Assembly: GCA_028023455.1 (NCBI GenBank)
Contig: JAQFVV010012405.1
Location: forward strand, 7,089,334-7,153,333
Reading direction: 5' to 3'
Length of the DNA stretch: 64,000 nt
DNA from: Epiperipatus broadwayi
Taxonomy: Eukaryota; Onychophora; Udeonychophora; Euonychophora; Peripatidae
The position numbers were made by a program, and so were the translations under genes. Within the stretch, counting starts at the first letter, position 1. Each line of letters begins with the position of its first letter. Shown piece after piece: positions 46,641-57,989 of this stretch. The notes beneath the pieces were generated by a model. The model saw nothing but the letters and a program-made list of their open reading frames with translations. It searched no databases and was not told the origin of the DNA.

Positions 46641-49436
46641 GAAATGGGCATTGGCGTGGGGGCTGTATATCTTCTCTTCATAAAAGTTGATTAATATAAA
46701 GATTTAATAAAGCATTAATATTTTTTCATCATTAATATTAATTTGTTAGAACCTTTGATTGATTAATAACTTTTTCTAAGAATCATAATTTTGAGAATGA
46801 CCATTTAATAAATTCTGTATATTCACCTTTTTTCTTATTTGTCAGTTATAAACACTAATCAGTGAAAATAGTATTTAATTATAAAAATGCTGTTGCTAAT
46901 TTACAATAAAGGTGTAGTTGTTCCCAGAAAATTATCACATGATTTTTGTTTTACATATATTTTCTGGAAATATATATATTTTTGCTTTTATTCATTACCA
47001 TTTATTATAAGTTTGATCAATGGATCTTTGATGATAATGTTATTGAATTTACATTTCCAGGCTAATTTCTGACTTATGGCCTTCATCAATGATGTTATTA
47101 AGAATATTGATGATTCATTAGAACTTTTTATTGATGATAGATATTGATTTAATAGCAATATCATTCAGTATATTAGTGAAGCTTTCAATAGGTACCTTTA
47201 GAGTAAAATAAAAAAGATCTAAGCTCATATTCATGTAGATTTTACATTTTTTTCAAGTAGATGAGAAGTCTTTAACAGAGCTTAGGATTTTTTTGAGGTA
47301 ATCCAACCATATTCAATACAACTAACCACTGCAAACTTTACAAAAAGATAAAAATTGAACATCAAAACTTTTATAATGCATTAAGTATGCTTTTGGGTGA
47401 CCCATTCCAGAATCATGGTGCCATATTAATTTAACAGTTGAAAATTATGCCTATATATGAGTGTAATTTATTATGTAAATGAGGCTAAATATGTAAATTC
47501 AGCATTTAAATGTTCCATTTTTTCAGCAATGAAATGCATGAATGCTTTCTGCTGACTGTATTTGGATTCTTTATAATTGCTCAAGCCTACTTTTTTTTTC
47601 CTACCATAATACCCGATTACAACAAGTTTATAAGAATCACATTAATTAACAAAAAGAAAATGATATATTCTTATCTAAAGAATGCAATCATAAAGTAATC
47701 TGGTTTTATCATATGAATTTTAATAAATTGACCATGAAAACAATGCATCATTGTAATTAGATACATTCTTTATTACATAAGTTTACTTTTGTTTTCACTT
47801 TAAAGAAAGTTGTTTCTTAAAGCTTTTATAACTGTTTAAATTGAAAAGTCTTACTTCCTTTGAAGAAGATATACAAAACTGATTTTTTTTCTGCATGCAT
47901 ATTTTACACACTGATTGCTTTTTTTATTTTTATATTTCACCTCAAATTTTTATATTCTATCTCAGTTAGTTTTTTTTTCAGTACTTACGTATTATCCTGT
48001 CTCCCACGCTCGGCAGCCATTCACATTTTCATAGACGTACAATAAATCTTTAAAATAAAATGGCTAACAAGAAGCAGTTTTATTTATTATTTACCTTTCT
48101 TTATTTTGTTGTTGTAACTATTATTAAGCACAACAATTAATTTCATGATTTAGCAGCATTAAAGCTTATTTACAGTGACTATAATTAGTTTGTAAATGTT
48201 TCCCACCATTTATGATAATTGGTGATAGTAATTTATGTATAAACAAAATAACAAACATTTTGAAAGAAAGGTTATTGATATCAGCGGACTGAAATTCCTA
48301 ATGGCCTGTGGAATTGTTATATAAATTTTCTTCTTTATGAAAAAAACAAAGATGGTGGATATAAAAAACCCACGACAATTTTCAGAGCTTGTTAGCTTTT
48401 ACATGTTGTAATATATATAAAGTTTACTTAAATAATGTGAATGACACATATTCGGTAAAATAATATTGAGAAAAAAACATAAACAATATTTGTATGTGCC
48501 TTGAAAATGTATAATTTAAAAAATTGCTGCCAAGCTTGGGAGATAGGTTAATATGTATGTACCCTTTTTTTTTTATCAGAGAGTTGGATCAACAACTCTC
48601 AACTCAATAAATTTCATCCAATCTGTTGTAAAAAAAATTGCAATGTCTGAACATACAAAGTAATAATTTTTATTCAAGTTATTATTCTGAGCAATATTAG
48701 AAAAAAAAAATGGCATGGTTAAACATTGTTTCAAAATGATTTTCTATGCTGAGAATGCGTAAAATGGCTATCTTGGAACTATATCATAAAAAAAGCATTT
48801 GTTCATCATCTGCAGATACATTACCCATGATTCTTACTTATCACTCTTGAAGGATGGATTATATTATGATCTTTGTTTTTCTTTTATGTACAGGGTATCA
48901 ACACTCATGTGACAATATTCATTTTGTATTCTAGATAAAGAAAAAATAAGTCAAGAAGAATCTAAATGCAAAAGCAGTTTGTCCATATATTTAGAATCTG
49001 GGTTCGAATTTTGGTCATGTAAAAAGATTTATTTTTTAAATTACAAACAGGTGAATATATGTTTTTAGATAGAAGGCCTAAACAAAATGTTAACCATATG
49101 CTATTGCTTGAAAATAGATATCTAGCTATTCTTAGAAAGAAGGTAAACAAAAATGTGAATCTGCTGCTTGCTATCCAGCAGTTAGAGTGAGCAGCGCCCT
49201 CTTTTCTACTATCTCTTTACTTAGTTATGGAAGAGGCCTTTTGTATTTAATTTAAATGTCATTTTACACTTCTTATTGGCAATACCATAGTGAATGATTT
49301 GCTGGGAGGGTGCATTTACCAATTCTAATAACCCTGGGCCTTTCTTTATCTTCAGCTATTTCTAGTCAGTCAGAATTACTTAGCTAATAAGGTTGTCTAT
49401 GGGGTGAATATGTAAAAGAAGGTCAGAGATAGTCAA
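46641..49436. other. Non-coding A+T-rich DNA
   Basis: No exon or element is recognised. Several ORFs of 60 codons here (46887, 47510, 47860) are low-complexity and have no recognisable domain. Confidence 0.5.
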
Positions 49437-49581
49437 ATAAAGAGTCATAAATCACATGACCCAATTCTCTTAAGCTTGTAAGATATAAACAGTGAGCATG
49501 CCAATTGCTCAACAAGCTTTGTGATAAATGCTTAGCCAGAGAAGGTATTTAAAATATCTCTATCAGGACACCCCCCCCAAA

Positions 49582-49624
49582 ACTTCTGACCATGGTTTTG
49601 TGGTTTGGCACTCCTCAGAGAGGT
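49582..49624 (-). ncRNA. Hammerhead motif, family C left arm
   Basis: Core CTGAGGA, self-complementary CCATGG stem III, GTC site and most of stem I are kept. GAAA has become AAAA (G12 lost), so it is probably dead. Confidence 0.6.
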
Positions 49625-50263
49625 GCTAGAGTAGCTTCAGATACTAGATCTAAAAATACCAACCCAAAGCCAGCATTTATCTAAAAGTTATCTATTGAGT
49701 GGAAAATCTGAAATTTTCAGACACCTACATGTCTTCAAACCCAGCTATCCAACTCAAATAGCTATATGAGACTGAGAGATCTTCAGCCATACCATATATT
49801 AGTAGTCTTAGCAATATAACATCGCATAAGACTTAAAACAAGACTATAAATAGTCAAATAAAGAGTCATAGATCACATGACCCAATTCTCTTAAGCTTGT
49901 AAGATATCAATTTTAAATGCCTTCTCTGATTAAGCATTTAACACAAAGCTTGTTGAGCAATTGGCAATGCTCATTGTTTATGTCTTACAAGCTTAAGAGA
50001 ATTGGGTCATGTGATCTTTGACTCTTTATTTGACTATTTATAGTCTCTACTTTAAGTCTTATGCGATGTTATATTGCTAAGACTACTAATATATGGTATG
50101 GCTGAAGATCTCTCAGCCTCAAATAGCTATTTGAGTTGTATAGCTGGCTTTGAAGACATGTAGGTGTCTGAAAATGTCAGATTTTCCACTCAATAGATAA
50201 CTTTTTGATAAATGCTGGCTTTGGATTGGTATTTTTAGATCTAGTGTCTGAAGCTAACCTAGC

Positions 50264-50306
50264 GCCTCTCTGAGGAGTGTCAATGCACGAAACCATGGCC
50301 AAAGGT
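50264..50306 (+). ncRNA. Hammerhead motif, family C right arm
   Basis: Stem I GCCTCT/AAAGGT (imperfect), core CTGAGGA (50270-50276), stem II GTGT-CAAT-GCAC, GAAA (50289-50292), CCATGG. U16.1 is C, as in 39514-39556. Confidence 0.65.
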
Positions 50307-50405
50307 TTAGGGGGGGAGTATTTCTGACAGAGATATTTTAAATGTCTTATCTGGCTAAGCATTTATCACAAAGCTTGTTGAGCAATTGGCAATGCTCATT
50401 GTTTA

Positions 50406-51417
50406 AGATCAGAGAAAATTTAAGAAATTAACTAAACCGTTCCAGGTTTATCTGGTTTTGAACATTTGGATATTGGAGGCTAACGCACTAACTACCACCC
50501 CATAAGCCTCTTCTTCATTATAAACCATTTATTTCATATTTAATATATATATCGCGTCATATTTATTACTTATTAGTTAACATTTAACTATAAATTATTT
50601 TTAAATTTAAAAACTATTTATTTTATTAAAATAGTTATGAGTATGTGCGCAAATCGTTTATAGATTGTTTTTATAGTTTTCAAAGCATGTAGAAGGTTTG
50701 ATATTAATGAATTATCCTTTGGAATAGTTTCCTTTTCAAATTGGATAAAACTCTTAATTTAGTGTTATAATCGTGTATTAAATATGTTTTTTTTCTCCTA
50801 CCCTCTGCTTATATTCAAAAATCAGTTTATATCGTAACAGCGGTTTCTTTGGGATCAAATAATCGAAATATTAGTGCATTTCAAAGCTATTGTCATAAAA
50901 CTCCCCCACCCTCATCCAATAAACAAATATAAAACACTCTGGTCATATAACGTGGCCAAACCACACAGTTTGCATTTACGACGTTTTTTTTTTTTTTGTT
51001 TTTTTTTTTAACATGGAGGCAGAGGTCAAAGTAAACACACGCTCGTAGTAAAGTCTGTCTCAAAGAAAATCTTTGTCTGCTTCTGACGAGATTTATAATA
51101 GAACTACAACAAACAAATACAATCATCAGAGAAGGAGTCAAAGCCTCTTGAAGATTAAAGAGAGACTCAGCTCATCTACAATATTATTTTAACCTTTCAT
51201 TTTCACAAGCTGGTTTTAAAAATTCCACCAAGGCCTGTGGGAGAGGAAACTATCATGAACAGAGGTTGAGGAACTTTTTGAACTTGATAAAGAGTTTCAA
51301 CAAGATTGCTTATTGCAATAATTTATATAATTTGTGCTTTTTACAATTGACCTGTGATTCACTGTATTGTGGTTGACTCAACAGCTAAAGATTCATGGAT
51401 CGTAGTGCGGCTAATTT
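50406..51417. other. Non-coding; possible promoter/5' UTR in its last 250 bp
   Basis: 50406-51150 is ordinary A+T-rich DNA with a T-run at 50986-51009. From about 51160 base composition becomes more balanced up to the candidate tetraspanin-like exon. This would suit a 5' UTR, but no promoter element is identified. Confidence 0.35.
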
Positions 51418-51506
51418 ATGCCTGGTGCTCAAACATCTACGACCTTTGACCGACAGATCATGAAATTACTTCAATATTTACTATTCATAATTACTTGTAT
51501 TATTTG
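51418..51506 (+). CDS. Candidate first coding exon of a tetraspanin-like protein
   Basis: From ATG at 51418 the frame reads MPGAQTSTTFDRQIMKLLQY and then LLFIITCIIW before a GT donor at 51507. The pattern (K/Q)YLLFI...xxW after a short polar N-terminus is that of the first membrane segment of tetraspanins. In that family the first coding exon commonly ends inside this segment. Polar residues before a hydrophobic run, a donor at the right place and a less A+T-rich leader support it. The Asn usual in this segment is replaced, no second exon is visible, and chance is possible in A+T-rich DNA. Confidence 0.25.
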
Positions 51507-51596
51507 GTTAATTGAAACACACACACACACAAAAGTTCATCTTTATAAAAAAAAAAAAAGTATTTTGGTTCAACAATGTCTTACAGTTTTGCTTAT
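51507..51596. other. Short gap with (CA)n and A13
   Basis: Simple-sequence tract only. Confidence 0.6.
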
Positions 51597-51780
51597 GTTT
51601 AATAGGTTATATTTAAATACAAGTATATTATATATACTTTGAAGCTAAATGTAATTATAGGGGATTTGAACCCAGACTTTCAAGCTCACGTTTAATAGGT
51701 TATATTTAAATGCAAGTATATTATATATACTTTGAAGCTAGATGTAATTATAGGGGATTTGAACCCAGACTTTCAAACTC
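51597..51780. repeat. 93-bp tandem duplication at a family B end
   Basis: Two copies starting GTTTAATAGGTTATATTTAA at 51597 and 51690, differing at a few bases. Both include the GGGGATTTGAACCCAGACTTTC block, which is the outer end of family B (complement GGGTTCAAATCCCC). The duplication thus doubled the element's end and its flank. Confidence 0.9.
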
Positions 51781-52110
51781 TTTTTTGTCTTTCACTCCAT
51801 GTTATACAATTATACACATGAACACATACATGGGAAAAAGATAAATGATCTCCATACACGTATTTTGGGCTGAACCAGCACTTATCAATTGGTTCAGACC
51901 ATCATCTATCGCATATATATATATAATCTGTGCTTGGTTTATATTAAGATAGAAATCCTTAAACTTTAATGGACAAACATTAATCCTATCCAACTCTTCA
52001 GCTGTCCTTATCATTGAAAATCTGATGATGGCATGTTCAAAGCTCTTGTTTGCCAATTTTGATGTCATACCTATATTGACTGTAAGTCATGTTAATAAGT
52101 CATAAATATC
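51657..52110 (-). repeat. Family B repeat, near full-length single copy
   Basis: The longest single family B copy: the minus strand runs from the block with TCATGCCATC... (about 52040) through the hammerhead region to GAAAGTCTGGGTTCAAATCCCC. The hammerhead (51851-51893, minus) is decayed: TTGATAA core, CAAAA for GAAA. It still shows a good stem II (GTGCT..AGC) and a self-complementary TACGTG/TACGTA stem III. Confidence 0.8.
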
Positions 52111-53689
52111 TGTGTTAATTTTCATGGGAGGAAAAGTGATAAAACGATCTTAAGATTATGCATTGTATTTAAACCTCAATTGTCATTCTTTTGGAGTTAA
52201 TTTTATCCTGCAGAAGATTGATTGAAAAATATGCTGAAATCGTATGCTTATGCTTATAGAGCGTACAGTTTTAATAATATTGTTTTCATTACAGATTTTA
52301 CCCATCTGTGATAGAAGCTTTAGATGACTTTTTTTAGGATTGTCCTGATATATAAACTATAATTTTAATGTCCCAGGAATGCAGTTAAAATCACTTGTAT
52401 ATTCTGATTTGTAATATTACTATATAAAAAAAACTTTTTATTAATATAATTATCCAACATTTTACAGAACAATGTCAATAATGAGGTTTACATGATCTGG
52501 AATTCACATTTAAGCAGAACTTAAAAGATTTTTTCTGTGCTTGCTGATGATTCCAACGCAAAACCTGACTTGTTTAGAGCAATAGTAGAGTGCTGGATTC
52601 AAGAGTTAGTGGTCCCTTATTGCAGCTTGATTCTATTTCTTCAGAGTTCTGAAAAACAAATCTTGTGTTTCCAGTTGCTGTCATAATCACTTGAGTATAA
52701 TCAATAAATGAGTATTTACTTTTTAAGCTGTAATCTAAAAAAGATCCCAGTCAATTGGGATCAACATTAATGAGTTTCATAGGCCAAACACAATTAAAAA
52801 CATGATTGTAATTTATGTATGCTTTATTACTAACAACGTTAAATAGTTGAGTGGATTTATTATTTAGGACTGCATAAAAAAGCCAAATATTTGAAGGGTT
52901 GGAGTTGGGTACAAGCTGTGGATCCTAAGCACCAGAATCTACCATTCTAACACTGCTTCAAACCCTGTGTAATTTGATACTGTGGTAAAATAGTGCATCA
53001 AATGGCAAACTTTGGAGTACAGCATCCACACATCAGGCATTTGAGCTTCATAGAACTTTCAAGCATTAAAGCATTCATTTATTTTATTACTATTTCTATC
53101 ACTATAACTACTGGATAATGTTCTTTTGGTCATATAATTAATGGTTTTAAACTGAAAAACCAGAATTCAAATTTCACCCAGAACAAGATTTTTTAGGTTA
53201 GTTAATGATTTTTAACGATACTAAAGACTTTTTCTTATGTCTAAGATAATGATTCCATCCTTTTATATATCAGTAAAGAATGCCTATCTTACTTAGCTCC
53301 AAAAAAAAAGGGTTAATATGTTAGTCAGATAGATATCAATACCCTCTTGATAGAAACACAATATAATGCAGCTTTCACTGATGAGTTAAATTTCATATTT
53401 TAGTAGATACTGATCATATTCCTTATTTTTATCTTTATTTCTATTGAAGAGCTCTGCATGGATTAGAGCAATGATGAAGTGTCAGACTCTGGGGTTTAGG
53501 GCTTTTGGATTATGGCCCTATTATGCCACTTTCAGTGATTTCTCTTCTTATGAACTCCTGAGTGATAAATCATTTGATTGTCTTTATTTTACTGTCAAAG
53601 AGATTAATTTCATATGTTTTTATAAGGAAAAATATCTTTATTCAAGATGACACATGAATTAATAACAACCCATACTAGAGAATTTCCAA
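52111..53689. other. Non-coding; possible decayed SINE copies
   Basis: 52565-52690 and 53455-53590 resemble each other and 36905-37035 in having a TAGAGCAATRRTRRAGTG start. This could be a degraded tRNA-derived family. No gene is seen. Confidence 0.35.
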
Positions 53690-55560
53690 AGCCAAGTCAC
53701 ATCGTTCTTCATGCTTGGTGCATTCAGTACAATTGTAGTCGATGCTCATCAAAAGGTCTATCATGTTAATATACAAACACAGTTTAAGAAGCCAGACCTC
53801 ATCGTTGATTAATTTAGAATTTTTTTTTAAACACCACCAGCTTTAACTGTCTGGCAATCTCTTTGGTTGAGGCAATATTTATTTCATAGTAACTTTAATT
53901 TCTTATGGGTTAATGTTTTTAATTTGCGGGTAGTAAACTCTTTTCCATCTTTCACACAATCTTATGTCTATTCAGGTGAACTAAGGAAGTACTTCTTATT
54001 ACATTGTATGTAGTTTGAGTATGTCATCTCCTTTAGTGTCCATTCTCTCTTTTAGCCATCCTGCAATGGTATTCAGTCTATTATTCCTGAATTGTTTGTA
54101 GTCATTTGTATGCAGGTTTCATTATCATCAGTGGTAATTTGACTCCACATGTCCAAGTGTAATGCATCGAGTGCCAACAAATGGTCCCTGGTTTTGAAGC
54201 CATGTAAATTTTCCTTAAAATTTGTCCATGAATCCAGCATATTTTCCTGAAAATCAAGGCACATTAATGATATACAGTGCAAAGAGACTAAAAACTGACA
54301 TTCTTATAACAGCAAATTTACCATTTTCTAATGCCTTTACAAAGTTCAGACTCTATTTACAACCACGTTTGATGCTCTCTACTATCTTAACTCTTAAATT
54401 CATTAAGTAATGGCACTCGAAAAAAATATGACCCTGAGTTTCTTCATAATTATTACACAGGTTACATGTCACAGTTATCTTCATATTTCTCCTATGAGTC
54501 ACCATGAAATGGCTTGTTGGCAGTGAACACAAACAGTACTTTACTATTGAATCCACTATTTTGGGCTCAAAGGTCCAAAATCTTGACTTCTTAATTAGTT
54601 CTTTTTCAGATATATCCACTAATGAAAAGATTTTGTTTTGTCTAGGGTGAATGAGATTGTAGATGTCCCAGTAAGTATGCCTATCATTGACTATTTGATC
54701 ACTGACTATAAATGTTTTTTTTTATTTTTATGATCCATTTTGAATTAATCAGTGGAGTATCCATGGGTTCCATTGTATCAGATATTAACTCTTCACTTTG
54801 CCTGATTTCCATCATTTTTAGCAATGTTAGAGCTTTTTGTACATAGAAGACATCGATTGTGTACAGATCAAGACATTCAGATGTTTTGACTTCTGCACTT
54901 TAGACAGACTGATACACACTGTTTTTCTTGCATCCTTCTTCCATAGCAATTTGGTGCAGAGTGAATTGATGATATTCTGGAAAGTCTTGGTTGGCATGAC
55001 AATCAAAAGGTAATAATTTATACATGGAAAAATGTAAAGTTCAACAGTGTCACCTTTCCATGGAGTGACAGGGAGATTTTGGATAACTTATCAATTATTT
55101 TTATTTGTTTTTTCAATGATTTTCATCTGGATTTCCCTGTCTCTTTGTCACTCTTGACAATGCAACCAGGAACCCTAAGAAGTTTTGTGATTTCCCACAG
55201 AATCTGGATGTTACTATCTTCCTATCATTCACTCTCCACACTGTCGACTTCATCATGCTGATTTTTCAGGTTAAATTTATCTGTATATTTATCCAGTATT
55301 TGATATAATTTAGGAAGGTGTTGGGGAGAAGGGAGGAAAATGGTAACATCATCCATGTATGATATATGGTGGCTCTCCTCCCTAAGAGCCAGTATGTATA
55401 TTCATGGCAGTTCCTCCTCAACCATCTTGAGAAAGGGATCTATGTATGTAATGAAGCAAATGGTGCTCAGTGGGAACCCTGGGGAATTGAAATATGTAGT
55501 TTGAACCCTAACATTAGAAATCAGTTTTCACTGTATTGTTCAGGTTTGGCAAAAGTTGGG
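53690..55560 (-). pseudogene. L1/Tx1-like LINE relic with reverse-transcriptase motifs
   Basis: Minus strand, 5' to 3': about 55510-55440 encodes PQGSPLSTICFITYIDPFL (RT motif B). About 55385-55340 encodes SHHISYMDDVTIFLPS (motif C, YMDD). Scattered post-RT sequence follows. Then about 54619-54353 has CNLCNNYEETQGHIFFEC, a CxxC...HxxxxC zinc knuckle as found downstream of the RT. Numerous stops and frameshifts. The 5' RT half and endonuclease are missing. Confidence 0.8.
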
Positions 55561-56591
55561 TGAAAATAATAATTTATAAGTATTTAATAGAAAGTTAACA
55601 GAAATAAAAGAAAAAAATGCAGATCATAAAAATAAGATTGGTCTAGCATGTAAAAGAACTTTATATAAATCCTTAGTTGTTGGGTGATTAAGATATTTTA
55701 GCATTAGTTTCATTCAATTAAGAGCCATTAGTTTTTCTGTTTGTGATTTACACTACTATGCCAAACTATACAAGATTATTGAGAAGTTAGATTAGAATTT
55801 TAAAAAATGTTGCTTCCTGTGGATTAAAATTTCCTAGATTAATTAATGTGAAGAAGGTATTGAAAAAAGGAGAAATATGTTTATCCAATTGATTAAAAGT
55901 GGTATTCTTTGTCTGCCTCTTTGATACCTTAAAAAAATAACTTTTTGAGTCATTCACCATATATTTGAATGTTTATGCATACACACAAATATATATGATT
56001 AAAACTGGTACACTTTGACTCTTTGGTACCTTAAGCCAAGTAACTTTTTGAGTCATTGACCATACATTTGTATGTATACACACAAATATATGTATATGAA
56101 TAAGCAGTGGAATCTTAAACTTTATGAACACTGGTTTTATGGCACACACTGCTCTTTATACTTGAGTTGCAAAATTAAAATGGAATCATTTTCATTTGCT
56201 TTCTCCTGATCTTACAATGATACCACATCTGACAGTTGATATTGAGTAGGGCAATTGTTCAATTTGAATTTAATTTAACTAAATCTCATTCATTACAACT
56301 AATAACTTTATTCACAATTTCTATCTATTTTACTATCCTTGTGAATAAATAATTGAATATTAAATTTGATGATAATAATTAATGCAGTGCTAACAATATG
56401 TGATCATTACAATGACAAGCTTTGTAAGTGCTGGTTATATTATTCATACCTTCTTTTACAGAGGTGTGGAACTTTTCTTCTTCTAAGTGACATTTGGATA
56501 TTTATAATCTCATTCATAGGCCACACATATTTACCAACTTAAAAATTAGCTCACTATATTTGATTAAAAATTTGATTTATTTATTTATAAT
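55561..56591. other. Non-coding with a 103-bp tandem duplication
   Basis: 55890-55990 and about 55993-56095 are diverged direct repeats (TAACTTTTTGAGTCATT at 55938 and 56041). Otherwise nothing is recognised. Confidence 0.55.
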
Positions 56592-56799
56592 CATATAATA
56601 ACCGCATTCCACACTTTTTACACTTTAAAGCAAAATATATTTATTCATTTTACAGTTTTGACTGTCCCTAGCAGTTCATCAGATCTAAAAAAGTAGATAA
56701 TAAGATCTGACGAAGACTGCTAGGAACAGTCAAAACTGTAAAATTAATAAATATATTTTGCTTTAAAGTGTAAAAAGAGTGGAATGTGGTTATTATATG
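56592..56799. repeat. Foldback repeat, family E (about 100-bp arms)
   Basis: Arms about 56592-56696 and 56703-56799 pair almost fully around a loop of only a few bases. From the centre outward: AGATCTGA(T/C)GA, then ACTGCTAGG.ACAGTC, then AAAACTGTAAAAT. Family D at 36549 shares the order of motifs. Confidence 0.85.
56707..56740 (+). ncRNA. Hammerhead-like motif, family E
   Basis: Core CTGACGA (56707-56713) and a 5-bp stem II (GACTG..CAGTC) are good. GAAA has become AAAA in both arms and stem I is weak, so it is likely a relic. Confidence 0.4.
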
Positions 56800-57120
56800 T
56801 TATATATTAGAAAAGCAAAAATAAAGAAGGAAAGAGGAAGAGAAACTTTCTAATCATTAAAGGTGAGAAACCTTTTCAACTAGCAGGCCAATTTCAACTT
56901 TCCTCTTTTAAATGAGGGCCATCATTATTTTTTGAATTAAAAGTAAAGTGACATCATTATTATTAATGATTGTTCTGCATTTAATGAAAATTTCTTTTAT
57001 TCATGTTGAACCTATCTTTGTGATATATATTCTTGAATTTCTTTTTTATGCCCTAAATAGGTAAATTCGACAGCAGTTAGAATGTAGTCTTTTAAAAACT
57101 CCTAGTTTTTTAAATTTCTG
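56800..57120. other. Non-coding DNA
   Basis: I see nothing recognisable. Confidence 0.5.
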
Positions 57121-57632
57121 CTTTTTTTTTTTTTTAAAAAAAATTTTTTTTTAAAAAAATTTCTTATTTTTTTTTTTTTTTTAATAAACCTTACTATTTC
57201 TTTTTCCTCTTTTTTTCAATTTTTTTTTTTTTTTCTTCTTTTTTTTTTTTTTTTCTTTAATAAAAAAAAAAAAAAAAAAAAATAAAAAAAAAAAAAAAAT
57301 ATAAAAATTCTATTTAAATTTTTTTTTTTATAAAAAAATTATTAATAAAAAAATAAAAAAAAAAAAAAAACCTCTTCCAATAAAAAATTTATTTTGAAAT
57401 ATGAGTTAACATAGTTATAAAATTTTATATAATTTTTCATTTAATTCAATTAAAAAAATTAAATAAAATTATTTGGAGAAAAATGAGAAAAAATTTAGTT
57501 TATAATTTACTTTATTTACTTTTATTAACCCCCCACCCTCCCTCACCCTCTTCTCCTCTCCTCCTTCTCTCTCTCTTCCCTTCCCTCTCTCTCTCCCCTC
57601 CCTCTCTTTTTTCTTCCTCCCCCTCTTTCTGG

Positions 57633-57675
<43 letters not shown>

Positions 57676-57765
57676 TTTACTTTTATTCCCTTTTCCTTTT
57701 TTTTTTTTATTTTTTTTTTTGTCTCTTTTTTTTTCCCTTTTTTGTTTTTTTTATTTAATTATTGA
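57121..57765. repeat. Extreme low-complexity tract: A/T homopolymers then a pyrimidine tract
   Basis: 57121-57375 consists of alternating runs of T and A up to about 20 long. 57527-57760 is almost pure C/T with very few purines. The strand asymmetry is complete in the second half. It may be a true poly-purine/poly-pyrimidine tract or a sequencing/consensus artefact. The 91-residue ORF across it is not a gene. Confidence 0.9.
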
Positions 57766-57989
57766 TTTTACAAGTAAAAGTTAACACTATCTAAAAAAAT
57801 AAAATTATCAGCCATATTGAATGAGATTTAGTGAAAATCTGATGCAGATTAAAATTTGTTCCTATTCAGTATCATCTGTCTGAACTGCTATCTTTATAAA
57901 ACCTGGAGAAAATAAATGAAACACATTTTTATTTGGAAAGCATATTTGATAATAGAGGGCACTGCATTAAAGGGGTGGGCTTTTAAATT
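57766..57989. other. Short non-coding leader before the LINE
   Basis: I see no feature. The LINE 5' end probably lies between 57950 and 58000. Confidence 0.4.

Larger units (their letters stand above)
49437..50405. repeat. Family C foldback with tandem 425-bp unit
   Basis: Left arm about 49437-49905 and right arm about 49982-50405 are inverted copies. On the right side the unit end (...GGCAATGCTCATTGTTTA) occurs twice, at 49980 and 50405, a 425-bp step. So the right side is a truncated unit tail joined to one complete unit. The left side mirrors this, with the unit start (CACATGACCCAATTCTCTTA) also repeated at 49455 and 49875. The structure is therefore an inverted dimer of a tandem-capable 425-bp unit. 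Confidence 0.88.

Noticed and set aside
50440-50520. tRNA-like SINE head on the minus strand
   Set aside because: A D-arm-like GGTAGTTAGTG is visible, but the B box is too degenerate and no target duplication or second copy was seen.
51078-51105. CTGACGAG...GAAC as a hammerhead
   Set aside because: GAAA is incomplete and neither stem I nor stem III pairs.
54123-54150. CTGATGATAATGAAAC on the minus strand as a hammerhead
   Set aside because: Only four bases lie between core and GAAA, so no stem II can form; it lies inside LINE coding sequence.
57483-57758. 91-codon Pro/Ser/Phe-rich ORF
   Set aside because: Reading of a C/T-only tract; low complexity explains the absence of stops.
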